A DNA stretch of 64,000 nt from Bacillus mycoides (GTDB lineage Bacteria; Bacillota; Bacilli; Bacillales; Bacillaceae_G). This document shows positions 42,664 through 50,566 of this stretch, one piece after another. The stretch covers positions 1,979,001 through 2,043,000 of the forward strand of contig NZ_CP036132.1 of NCBI RefSeq assembly GCF_018742245.1, in the 5' to 3' direction. The first letter of the stretch is position 1, and the number at the start of each line of letters is the position of its first letter. A program made the translations under genes and the position numbers. The notes below the pieces were generated by a model, which was given only the letters and a program-made list of their open reading frames with translations, was not told where the DNA came from and did no database searches.

Positions 42664-43458
42664 ATGTGGAATATAAAAGAAAAAGATTTAGATGAATTTA
42701 AAATAACATGTAGAAATCGTTTAAGTCCTGAGGCTGCTGTAGGTTTTATGTTAGGTTCAATCATATACACCTCATTAATAATGTTAGGTGTAATTTATGG
42801 TTTGGTGAAATTTGGTTGGTCCGTATATCCTAGTTTACTAGAGGAAACAATTATTAAAATAGAGTTATTTTTGTATAGCTTACAAATCATTTTTCTTATT
42901 GTATATTTATTTCCCAAATCCCGTTTTAAATTTCAAAAGTTACAAGCTATAGTTATATTGTTATTTGCACTTCAACTTGTGACTATAGGATTTGTAACAG
43001 TAGTTGTTTCGAGTATTTTCGGTTATTCAAATGATCGTGTTACATTGACTTATGTAGCCTTATTATTGTTAGGAGCTTTTATTATTCATATTTTTACAAC
43101 AATTAATACCTTTAAGCAAGCTAGCGAAGGCGCATTTAGTAAGTGGGAAAATTCAGTTTCATTTTTTAGTAAGACAAAAGATTTTTTTATGATCGCTTCT
43201 ATATTATATGTATTAACTCTCCTAATCTTAATTTATATTAATAATGATTATACGATGGGGCAAATAGGGTGGTATTCTGTATTGACCCTTATACTATACA
43301 CGGTAGCCATAGGTGCAGCAGAGTTCCAATTACTAGCCTATTGTAGATTTAAATTTCTATCATTTTATATTTCGTGGGAGGAACATGAAAGAGAACGCCA
43401 GGAATTCTTAAAGCGTTATAAAGAGAGAGAAGAAAAGAAAGAAAAAGAAATAAAATAA
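42664..43458 (+). CDS. Six-TM paralog 2 (tail type ii)
   Basis: The 264-aa protein shares the family N-terminus MWNIKEKDLDEFK, RLSPEAA, KQASEGAFS, FFSKTK and AAEFQLLAYCRFKF. The tail is type ii, WEEHERERQEFLKRYKEREE with further Lys/Glu, nearly identical to that of paralog 6 at 46632. Six membrane helices are predicted. The ATG follows AAAGGTGGGAAACTTGG. It is followed 27 bp later by paralog 3. Inferred to be an immunity-like membrane protein. Confidence 0.82.
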   Translation: MWNIKEKDLDEFKITCRNRLSPEAAVGFMLGSIIYTSLIMLGVIYGLVKFGWSVYPSLLEETIIKIELFLYSLQIIFLIVYLFPKSRFKFQKLQAIVILLFALQLVTIGFVTVVVSSIFGYSNDRVTLTYVALLLLGAFIIHIFTTINTFKQASEGAFSKWENSVSFFSKTKDFFMIASILYVLTLLILIYINNDYTMGQIGWYSVLTLILYTVAIGAAEFQLLAYCRFKFLSFYISWEEHERERQEFLKRYKEREEKKEKEIK

Positions 43459-43485
43459 GTTTTGCATCGAAATGAGGAAAGATGA

Positions 43486-44283
43486 ATGCTTAAAATAAAG
43501 GAAGAAGATTTAGGTTTTTTCAAAATTACAAATAAAAACCGATTAAGTCCTGATGGTGTAATGGCCTTTTTAGTTGGAGTTTTTGTATACGCTTCATTAC
43601 CGATGTTTTTTATTGTTTTGGGGTTTTTACAACTTGGTTGGGAGGCTTATCCAAAATCTTTTGAACGAATATTTGTTTGTGTAGAGTTAGTATTATATAT
43701 TCTGCAAATCCTTTTTTTGATTATCTATTCATTTCCGAAATTAAGATTTAAATTACAAAAGTTACAAGCCATTGTAATTGTGTTTAACTCGTTTCAGGTT
43801 GCAACGGTAGGGTATGCTTATGTATTAATTGAAGCGATATTTGGATATACTTGTAAAAAATTAACCGTATGTTATATAGGTCTATTATTATTAGGAGCGA
43901 TTACTACTCATATTGTAATTACAATCCATACTTTTAAAAAAGCAAAATATGGAGGCTATAAGTTGGAAGGGGAATCAGTCTCATTTTTTACTAATACAAA
44001 ACTCTGGATGTTAATTGGAATGGTAATTTATATAGTTGTCCTATTGATATTAATCTTTGCAAGTATTCGTTTTGCGCTAAAGCCGATGGTGTTTTATTTT
44101 TTACAAACAATTATATTATATGTATTTGCCGTTGCATCAGCAGAATTCGTCCTATTAGTGTATTGTCGCTTTAAATTCCCATCATTTAATATTACGTGGG
44201 AACAACATGAAAAGGATCGCCAAGAATTTATAGCAAATAGAAAAAGAATAAGAGAGAAAGAACAAAAGCAAAATAAAAACTGA
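43486..44283 (+). CDS. Six-TM paralog 3 (divergent subfamily, tail type iii)
   Basis: This 265-aa protein belongs to a second subfamily: MLKIKEEDLGFFKI, RLSPDGV, KKAKYGGYKLEGESVSFFTN in place of KQASEGAFS...FFSKTK, and ASAEFVLLVYCRFKFPSFNITW. The tail is type iii (WEQHEKDRQEFIANRKRIRE). Only paralog 5 at 45377 shares this form. Predicted topology is the same six helices. It may follow paralog 2 on one transcript. Confidence 0.82.
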   Translation: MLKIKEEDLGFFKITNKNRLSPDGVMAFLVGVFVYASLPMFFIVLGFLQLGWEAYPKSFERIFVCVELVLYILQILFLIIYSFPKLRFKLQKLQAIVIVFNSFQVATVGYAYVLIEAIFGYTCKKLTVCYIGLLLLGAITTHIVITIHTFKKAKYGGYKLEGESVSFFTNTKLWMLIGMVIYIVVLLILIFASIRFALKPMVFYFLQTIILYVFAVASAEFVLLVYCRFKFPSFNITWEQHEKDRQEFIANRKRIREKEQKQNKN

Positions 44284-44376
44284 AATGATAATTGTAAATA
44301 ATAGTAATAGATTATTTTTTTATGGTGGAAGAATCTATTTGTGAAGAATTAAAACATTGTATAAGGGGTAGTGATT

Positions 44377-44517
44377 ATGAAAGTTCACTATAAAGCATTA
44401 TAGCTTTTTAATTTAATAAGCATCACTCAAATTGTAAAAAAGGATGATTGGTTGTTGTCAGCTATCTCACTTAGAAATTAAGTAATTCATAGTGATATAT
44501 ACCCAAAAAGTAGCTAG
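44377..44517 (+). pseudogene. Truncated DUF5085 pseudogene
   Basis: Translation of this segment tracks residues 1-42 of the DUF5085 protein at 41041 (MKVHYKAL, then LFNLISITQIVKKDDWLL), but with in-frame stops at codon 9 (TAG) and codon 35 (TAA). Homology ends after about 42 codons, where the leader of the next six-TM gene begins. The upstream ribosome site is retained. It is a clear decayed duplicate. Confidence 0.88.
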
Positions 44518-44531
44518 AGGTGTGTAACTAG

Positions 44532-45314
44532 ATGTGGGATGTAAAAGAAGAAAATTTAGAAAAGTTTAGGATGATATGTAGAAGGCGTTTAAGTCCAGAA
44601 GGTGCTTTAGGTTTTATGATAGGAACAATAGTGTATGTTTCAGTTATGATGTTTTTTCTTATTGGTACTTTAGTAACGTTTGGTTGGGACTATTATACTA
44701 CTTTCTTTGAGAAAACAATCGTTAGAATGGAACTTGTGCTATATAGCTTGCAAATAATTTTTTTAATTCTATATTCATTTCCAAAAGCTCGATTTAAATT
44801 TCAAAAGTTACAAACGATTGTCGTGTTATTATATGCATTTCAATTAGGTACGATATTATTCACGGCTTTAATTCTTCCTGGAATGTCTGATTATACAATT
44901 GACGGAATTACATTAGTATATGTAGGTTTCTTATTTATAGGAGCAGTGATTGTTCATATTGTGACAACGATTGATACGTTTAAACAGGCAAGTGAAGGTG
45001 CATTTAGTATGAATGAAAGATCCGCTTCCTTTTTTAGTAAAACAAAAGGAACTATGATGAAAGTAACTTCAATATACGTATTAATCCTACTTATTTTGAT
45101 TTATTTTCATAATGATTATGCGATTGATACTTTTATTGGATATGTAATAGGTACTGTTTTACTGTACACAGTAGCCGTTGGTTCAGCAGAATTCCAGCTA
45201 TTGGTGTACTGTAGATTCAAATTTAAATCATTTAATATGACTTGGGAAGAAAATGAGAGAATGCGTGGGAGAACTCGAAAACAAAATGAAAAATTCAAAA
45301 CGAAAAGTAAATAA
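44532..45314 (+). CDS. Six-TM paralog 4 (tail type iv)
   Basis: This 260-aa protein has the main-subfamily features MWDVKEENLEKFRM, RLSPEGA, KQASEGAFSMNERSASFFSK and SAEFQLLVYCRFKF. Its tail is type iv (WEENERMRGRTRKQNEKFK), shared with paralog 7 at 48001. Six helices are predicted. It follows the DUF5085 pseudogene directly; the ATG follows AGAGGTGTGTAACTAG. Immunity role inferred as for the rest. Confidence 0.82.
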   Translation: MWDVKEENLEKFRMICRRRLSPEGALGFMIGTIVYVSVMMFFLIGTLVTFGWDYYTTFFEKTIVRMELVLYSLQIIFLILYSFPKARFKFQKLQTIVVLLYAFQLGTILFTALILPGMSDYTIDGITLVYVGFLFIGAVIVHIVTTIDTFKQASEGAFSMNERSASFFSKTKGTMMKVTSIYVLILLILIYFHNDYAIDTFIGYVIGTVLLYTVAVGSAEFQLLVYCRFKFKSFNMTWEENERMRGRTRKQNEKFKTKSK

Positions 45315-45320
45315 TGGTGA

Positions 45321-45370
45321 AATAGAATTTAAGTGTATGAGAATTATTTAAACTATATAGAAGGTGAAAA
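45321..45370 (+). repeat. Conserved intergenic element, copy 1 of 4
   Basis: A ~50-bp leader element running from AATAGAATTT through GAATTATTTAAACTATATAG to AAGGTGAAA, just before paralog 5. Similar elements precede paralogs 7, 8 and 9, carrying the ribosome site and possibly a promoter. Confidence 0.65.
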
Positions 45371-45376
45371 GGCTGA

Positions 45377-46174
45377 ATGTGGAATATAAGAGAAGAAGAT
45401 TTGGGCTTTTTTGAAATTGCAAATAGAAACAGATTAAGTCCGGATTATATAAGAATCTTTTATGGGGGAGTCTTTGCATATACTTCTATACCCATGCTTA
45501 TTATGTTTTTAATTTTTTTGCTAAATGGTGATAAAATTTCTTTAACTCCTTTTGAGAAGATAGTTGTACAAACTGAAGTGAAATTGTATGTTTTGGAGTT
45601 CATTTTTTTAATGTTATTGATGTCTAAAAAGATCGCTTTTAAATTACAGAAACTCCAAACCATTGTGACTGTATTTTATTCTTTTCAGTTAGCAACATTA
45701 CCATTTATGGCTATGGTGGTTGAAGAAATCTTTGATTTTCCATGTGATAATAAAACACTGTTTTATGTTGGTTTAATACTTTTAGGTGCAATCTGTACGC
45801 ACATTGTAGCAACGATTGATGTTTTTAGAAAAGCAAAGCATGGAGGATATAAATTGGAAGGAAAGGCTGTCTCGTTTTTTACTAACACTAAATTATATTT
45901 ATTGATTGGAATGACAATCATTGTAATCGTTCTACTTATATTCATTTTTTTAAACCTTAATTATGCATTTGATGAAATGGCAATTTATGTGATACAAACA
46001 ATAATAGTATATACATTTGCAGTAGTATCAGCAGAATTCGTCCTATTAGTGTATTGTCGCCTTAAATTCCCATCATTTAATATTACGTGGGAAAAACATG
46101 AAAAGAAACGCCAAGAATTTATAGCAAATAGAAAAAGAATAAGAGAGAAAGAACAAAAGCGAAACAAAAACTGA
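45377..46174 (+). CDS. Six-TM paralog 5 (divergent subfamily, tail type iii)
   Basis: The 265-aa protein is the closest relative of paralog 3: LGFFEIANRNRLSPD, KAKHGGYKLEGKAVSFFTNTK, SAEFVLLVYCRLKFPSFNITW and the type iii tail ending EKEQKRNKN. Its upstream element is shared with paralogs 7-9 rather than with paralog 3, suggesting recombination between leader and body. Six helices are predicted. Confidence 0.82.
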   Translation: MWNIREEDLGFFEIANRNRLSPDYIRIFYGGVFAYTSIPMLIMFLIFLLNGDKISLTPFEKIVVQTEVKLYVLEFIFLMLLMSKKIAFKLQKLQTIVTVFYSFQLATLPFMAMVVEEIFDFPCDNKTLFYVGLILLGAICTHIVATIDVFRKAKHGGYKLEGKAVSFFTNTKLYLLIGMTIIVIVLLIFIFLNLNYAFDEMAIYVIQTIIVYTFAVVSAEFVLLVYCRLKFPSFNITWEKHEKKRQEFIANRKRIREKEQKRNKN

Positions 46175-46261
46175 AATGAAAGTTATAAATGATACTCGTA
46201 AACTTATATAGAATAAATGCATTATTCATAAGTTAACTAGTAAAGGGAGGGATGTAATATC

Positions 46262-46549
46262 TTGAATAAAGATCCCAAAACTGTAAAAACAGAAAAAGGT
46301 TTATTTGAAAGTGTAATAGCACCTATTATTGTCGGGATCATGTTTATCTTTTTAATTCTATATAAAGTAGCAGAGTTTCTGGGGAAGTGGATTGTTATCT
46401 TTGGAATAATATTTTTTATTGGTAGTATATTTCTTTGCATATATCTAGAAGAATATGGAGGGGGATTGGGCGGTGAGATAGGGTTAATATCGATGTTATT
46501 GTTATATTTTATGTTTATTAGAAAAAGTAAAAAAGCTAGTTTAATATGA
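46262..46549 (+). CDS. Small two-helix membrane protein (copy 2)
   Basis: A TTG start at 46262 follows AAAGGGAGGGATG. The 95-aa protein has membrane helices at about 19-40, 42-62 and 70-88, and ends FIRKSKKASLI. It is related to the 81-aa protein at 42236 (MNKD start, TEK-x-x-FE segment, F-x-K-S-K end). Both precede a type ii six-TM gene, so the two-gene module appears to be duplicated. Function is unknown. Confidence 0.62.
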   Translation: MNKDPKTVKTEKGLFESVIAPIIVGIMFIFLILYKVAEFLGKWIVIFGIIFFIGSIFLCIYLEEYGGGLGGEIGLISMLLLYFMFIRKSKKASLI

Positions 46550-46631
46550 AATACTAAAAACATTTATTTACTTTCAGTTTATCTACAAAAATAGAGTTAT
46601 TACATGATTTTAGAAAAGATGGTGTAATTAT

Positions 46632-47426
46632 ATGTGGAATATAAAAGAAGAAGATTTAAATGAATTTAAAAGTACTTGCAAGAATCGCTTAAGTCCCGAT
46701 TGGGCGACAGGGTTTATGTTTGGAACGATGTTTTTTATTTCATTAATAATGTTTTTTCTTATTGGAGGGTTAATAAGGTTTGGTTGGAGTTATTACCCGA
46801 CTCTCTTTGATAAAATAATTGTTAGCCTTGAGTTAGTGTTTTATAGTCTTCAAGTAATTTTTTTAATTATTTATCTGTTTCCTAAGATGCCATTTAAATT
46901 ACAGAAACTACAAACACTTGTGGTACTATTATATGCATTTCAGCTAGGCACTATAACATTTACAATGTTGATAATCCCAGGGATGTCGAATTATTCAATT
47001 GATCAAGTTACATTAATGTATGTCGGGTTATTATTTTTAGGTGCAGTCATTTTACATATTTTAGCGACTATTGATACTTTTAGACAGGCAAGTAAAGGGG
47101 CATTTAATACGGGAGAAGAATCCTCTTCATTTTTTAGTAAAACAAAGAGGATTGCAATTAAGTGTGCTCTAATTTATGTGTTAACTCTTCTCATTTTAAT
47201 TTATGTGCATAATAATTATACACTAAATATTTTAGGATTGTATGCGGGAGGAACTCTAATCATGTACGCGGTAGCCATAGGTGCAGCAGAGTTCCAATTA
47301 TTAGCCTATTGTAGATTTAAATTTCCGTCATTTTATATTTCGTGGGAGGAACATGAAAGGGAACGTCAGGAATTCTTAAAGCGTTATAAAGAGAGAGAGG
47401 AAAAGAAAGCGAAAGAAATAAAATAA
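46632..47426 (+). CDS. Six-TM paralog 6 (tail type ii)
   Basis: The 264-aa protein begins MWNIKEEDLNEFKS, with RLSPDWA, RQASKGAFNTGEESSSFFSK and AAEFQLLAYCRFKFPSF. The last 60 residues, including the type ii tail, are nearly identical to those of paralog 2 at 42664, while the N-terminal half is clearly more diverged. That pattern suggests gene conversion or tail exchange. Six helices are predicted. Confidence 0.82.
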   Translation: MWNIKEEDLNEFKSTCKNRLSPDWATGFMFGTMFFISLIMFFLIGGLIRFGWSYYPTLFDKIIVSLELVFYSLQVIFLIIYLFPKMPFKLQKLQTLVVLLYAFQLGTITFTMLIIPGMSNYSIDQVTLMYVGLLFLGAVILHILATIDTFRQASKGAFNTGEESSSFFSKTKRIAIKCALIYVLTLLILIYVHNNYTLNILGLYAGGTLIMYAVAIGAAEFQLLAYCRFKFPSFYISWEEHERERQEFLKRYKEREEKKAKEIK

Positions 47427-47625
47427 GTTTTGGTTTCTGAAAATTCGAATAGAATATATAAGCAATTAAGAATTGTATATAAATCGATGCTATTAAAAAT
47501 TAAAGAATATTCAATATAATCTGTATGAGTAAATAAATACCAGTAAGTAAAGGTGAAGTGTATTACTTTCCAAAAGGGAACATAATGAACCTAAAAATGC
47601 CTAGAGTAACTAACGGGGTGTCAGT
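47427..47625 (+). other. Non-coding stretch between paralog 6 and the lipoprotein
   Basis: AT-rich DNA with no convincing frame, repeat or hairpin. The lipoprotein ribosome site (GGGGTGTCAGT) is at its end. Confidence 0.4.
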
Positions 47626-47826
47626 ATGAAGTTAAAGAAGAAAGCTAAGATGATAATAGTTCTGTCAATAGTAGCAAGTTTATTAAGTGGATGTGGTTTT
47701 GGGGAGACGAAGATAGAGTATGAGAGATTAGTAAAGGCGTTGGATGAAGGTGAAAAGAAGATGGTTATACTTAAGTGCAAGAGAGAAGAGTATTTGGAAC
47801 TTTTGAGGAGAAAGGATACTATTTGA
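47626..47826 (+). CDS. Small putative lipoprotein
   Basis: The 66-aa product has a basic N-terminus, a hydrophobic segment and a lipobox LLSGC (Cys about 22), followed by a short charged helix (IEYERLVKALDEGEKKMVIL). It should be a membrane-anchored lipoprotein on the outer face of the membrane. It is short; a related run of bases (TATTTGAACTA.AAAAAG) after paralog 9 suggests that a longer ancestor or second copy decayed. Role unknown. Confidence 0.6.
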   Translation: MKLKKKAKMIIVLSIVASLLSGCGFGETKIEYERLVKALDEGEKKMVILKCKREEYLELLRRKDTI

Positions 47827-47944
47827 ACTATCAAAAAGCAATCTGATTATATGATTATCGTAATTAATGTGGTAATGGTATACCTAAAAAATCATCTGAA
47901 TTTAGTTGTACAAAGATCTATGTACTTAAAAATATTAAGAATGT

Positions 47945-47993
47945 AATAGAATTTTAGTGAATGAAAATTATTTAAACTGTATAGAAGGTGAAA
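47945..47993 (+). repeat. Conserved intergenic element, copy 2 of 4
   Basis: Runs from AATAGAATTTTAG through AAATTATTTAAACTGTATAG to AAGGTGAAA, before paralog 7; nearly identical to copy 4 over most of its length. Confidence 0.65.
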
Positions 47994-48000
47994 TGTCAGG

Positions 48001-48771
48001 GTGTGGAATATAAAAGAAGAAGATTTAGATAAGTTTCGAATGACATGTCAAGGGCGTTTAAGTCCTGAAGGTGCTGCGGGTTTTATGCTCGGAACGATAT
48101 TTTATACTTCATTATTTATGGTTATTATTTTTGTGGGAGGAATGGATTATTATACTACCTTGTTTGATAAGGTAATTGTTAGGATTGAATTAGTGTTATA
48201 TGGTTTGCAAGTAATGTTTTTAATACTATATTTATTCCCTAAAGCTCGTTATAAATTTCAAAAATTACAAACGCTCGTGATATTATTATATGCATTTCAA
48301 CTTGGAACTATCGGATGCACGTTATTTGTTCTTTCTGGGATGATAGAGCATTCAATTGATCTCAATACACGTGTTTATGTAGGTCTATTAGTATTAGGTG
48401 GAATTATTGTTCATATTGTGACAACAGTTGATACATTTAAACAAGCAAGCGAAGGTGCATTTAGTAGTGGGGACAAATCAGATTCGTTTTTTAGTAAAAC
48501 AAAGGGACATGTTATACAAGGTGCTGTAATTTATGTGTTAATTCTTCTTGTTTTGATTTATATAAATAATAATTACTCATTAAACACAATGTTTGGTTAT
48601 GTTATGTGTAATGTTGTTATGTATGCAGTAGCCATTGGAGCGGCAGAATTTCAACTATTGGTGTATTGTAGATTTAAATTCAAGTCATTTAATATGACAT
48701 GGGAAGAGAATGAGAGAATGCGTGGGAGAATTCGAAAGCGAAATAAGAAATTCAAAACGAAAAATAAATAA
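48001..48771 (+). CDS. Six-TM paralog 7 (tail type iv)
   Basis: A GTG replaces the family ATG at the same alignment position, giving a 256-aa protein. Signatures are WNIKEEDLDKFRM, RLSPEGAAG, KQASEGAFSSGDKSDSFFSK and AAEFQLLVYCRFKFKSFNMTW. The type iv tail (WEENERMRGRIRKRNKKFK) matches paralog 4. Six helices are predicted. It is preceded by the conserved intergenic element. Confidence 0.82.
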   Translation: MWNIKEEDLDKFRMTCQGRLSPEGAAGFMLGTIFYTSLFMVIIFVGGMDYYTTLFDKVIVRIELVLYGLQVMFLILYLFPKARYKFQKLQTLVILLYAFQLGTIGCTLFVLSGMIEHSIDLNTRVYVGLLVLGGIIVHIVTTVDTFKQASEGAFSSGDKSDSFFSKTKGHVIQGAVIYVLILLVLIYINNNYSLNTMFGYVMCNVVMYAVAIGAAEFQLLVYCRFKFKSFNMTWEENERMRGRIRKRNKKFKTKNK

Positions 48772-48777
48772 TATATT

Positions 48778-48826
48778 AATAGAATTTTAGTGCTCGAAAA
48801 ATAATTGAAACGTATAGAAGGTGAAA
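48778..48826 (+). repeat. Conserved intergenic element, copy 3 of 4
   Basis: A diverged copy (AATAGAATTTTAGTG...CGTATAGAAGGTGAAA) immediately before paralog 8. Confidence 0.55.
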
Positions 48827-48832
48827 AACTGA

Positions 48833-49609
48833 ATGTGGAATATAAAAGAAGGAGATTTAGATGAGTTTAGGATGACATGTAATAATCGTTTAAGTCCTGA
48901 GGGTGCTACAGGATTTATGTTTGGAGGAATACTTTACAGTTCAATAGCCGTTTTTTCTATTATTGTATCAGGTGATTGGGATTACTGTATGGTTCTCCTT
49001 AATATAGGAATTGTTAAGCTGGAAGTGTTGTTATATGCTCTGCAAGTAATTTTTTTCATTCTATATTTATTTCCAAAAGCTCAATTTAAATTTCAAAAGC
49101 TACAAACAATTGTTGTATTATTAAATGCATTTCAAATGGCAACAATATTACTCGTAGTTTTGATTGGTACTAAAATGGCTAATAATTCAATTGATCAGAT
49201 TACATTACTGTATGCAGGATTATTATTTTTAGGAGCAGTAATTTTTCATATTTTGACAACAATTGATACGTTTAAACAGGCAAGTGAAGGTGCATTTAGT
49301 ATGGATGAAAGATCCGCTTCCTTTTTTAGTAAAGCAAAAGGAAAGATGATGAAGTGGGCTACATTATACGCAGTAACTATTCTTATTTTTCTATATTTTC
49401 ATAACGATTATGGATTTGATACTTTAGGTATGTATGTAGTAGGGACCTTTTTAATGTATACGATAGCTATCGGAGCAGCTGAATTTCAGCTATTAACATA
49501 TTGCAGGTTTAAATTTTCGTCATTTAATAAAACATGGGAGCAACATAGAAGAGAGACTCCGAGATATCAAAAGAAAAATAAAAAAGGTAAATCAAAACGT
49601 AAGGTGTAA
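48833..49609 (+). CDS. Six-TM paralog 8 (tail type i)
   Basis: The 258-aa protein begins MWNIKEGDLDEFRM, with RLSPEGATGFMFGGIL, KQASEGAFSMDERSASFFSK and AAEFQLLTYCRFKFSSFNKTW, and the type i tail (WEQHRRETPRYQKKNKKGK). It is the closest relative of paralog 9 at 49790; the two differ at scattered positions, so the duplication is recent. Its stop is followed by a displaced type iv tail. Confidence 0.82.
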   Translation: MWNIKEGDLDEFRMTCNNRLSPEGATGFMFGGILYSSIAVFSIIVSGDWDYCMVLLNIGIVKLEVLLYALQVIFFILYLFPKAQFKFQKLQTIVVLLNAFQMATILLVVLIGTKMANNSIDQITLLYAGLLFLGAVIFHILTTIDTFKQASEGAFSMDERSASFFSKAKGKMMKWATLYAVTILIFLYFHNDYGFDTLGMYVVGTFLMYTIAIGAAEFQLLTYCRFKFSSFNKTWEQHRRETPRYQKKNKKGKSKRKV

Positions 49610-49622
49610 AGGGAATTGGCAG

Positions 49623-49727
49623 AATAAATTTAAATGTCCGCCATTTAATATAACGTGGGAAGAGAATGAGAGAATGCGTGGGAGATTTCGAAAGCGAAAT
49701 ACAAAATCCCAATCGAAAAGTAAATAA
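49623..49727 (+). pseudogene. Displaced type iv tail remnant
   Basis: A 34-codon frame reads NKFKCPPFNITWEENERMRG, then RFRKRNTKSQSKSK and a stop. It matches the C-terminal region and type iv tail of paralogs 4 and 7 but has no body or start. It sits directly after a gene ending in a type i tail, as if that gene's original tail had been pushed downstream. Confidence 0.75.
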
Positions 49728-49733
49728 GAGTGA

Positions 49734-49783
49734 AATAGAATTGAAGTGAATGAAAATTATTTAAACTGTATAGAGGGTGAAGA
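49734..49783 (+). repeat. Conserved intergenic element, copy 4 of 4
   Basis: Runs from AATAGAATTG through AAATTATTTAAACTGTATAG to AGGGTGAAG, before paralog 9. Confidence 0.65.
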
Positions 49784-49789
49784 GTCAGG

Positions 49790-50566
49790 ATGTGGGATAT
49801 AAAAGAAGAAGATTTAGATAAGTTTAGGATGACATGTGAATATCGTTTAAGTCCTGAAGGTGCTACAGGATTTATGTTTGGAGGAATACTATTTAGTTCA
49901 ATAACCATTTTTTCTATTGTTTTATCAGCTGGGTGGGATTACTGTATGCTTCTCTTTAATATAGGAATTGTTAAGTTAGAAGTGTTATTATATAGCCTAC
50001 AAATAATTCTATTAATTATTTATTCATTCCCGAAAGCTCAATTTAAATTTCAAAAGTTACAAACAATTGTTGTATTATTATATTCATTCCAAATGGCAAC
50101 AATAGCGCCTACTGCTTTGACTGTTACTAAAATGGCTAATAATTCAATTGACTGGATTACACTAATGTATGCAGGTGTATTGCTTTTGGGAGCAGTTGTT
50201 GTTCATATCGTGACAACAATTGATACGTTTAAACAAGCGAGTGAAGGTGCGTTTAGTATGGATGAGAGGTCTGCTTCTTTCTTTAGTAAAACAAAAGGAA
50301 AGATGATGAAGTGGGCTACACTATACGCAGTAACTATTCTTATTTTGATATATTTTCATAACGATTATGGATTTGATGATTTATTTATGTATGTAGTAGG
50401 GACCTTTTTAATGTATACGATAGCAATCGGAGCAGCTGAATTTCAGCTATTAGCATATTGCAGGTTTAAATTTCCGTCATTTAATATTTCATGGGAGCAA
50501 CATAAAAGAGAGACTCCAAGATATCGAAAGAAAAATAAAAAAGGTAAATCGAAACGTAAGGCATAA
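49790..50566 (+). CDS. Six-TM paralog 9 (tail type i)
   Basis: This 258-aa protein closely matches paralog 8 throughout (RLSPEGATGFMFGGIL, TKMANNSID, KQASEGAFSMDERSASFFSK) and its last 35 residues match paralog 1 almost exactly (WEQHKRETPRYRKKNKKGK). Six helices are predicted. It is the last member of the array; a terminator-like hairpin lies at 50833. Confidence 0.82.
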   Translation: MWDIKEEDLDKFRMTCEYRLSPEGATGFMFGGILFSSITIFSIVLSAGWDYCMLLFNIGIVKLEVLLYSLQIILLIIYSFPKAQFKFQKLQTIVVLLYSFQMATIAPTALTVTKMANNSIDWITLMYAGVLLLGAVVVHIVTTIDTFKQASEGAFSMDERSASFFSKTKGKMMKWATLYAVTILILIYFHNDYGFDDLFMYVVGTFLMYTIAIGAAEFQLLAYCRFKFPSFNISWEQHKRETPRYRKKNKKGKSKRKA

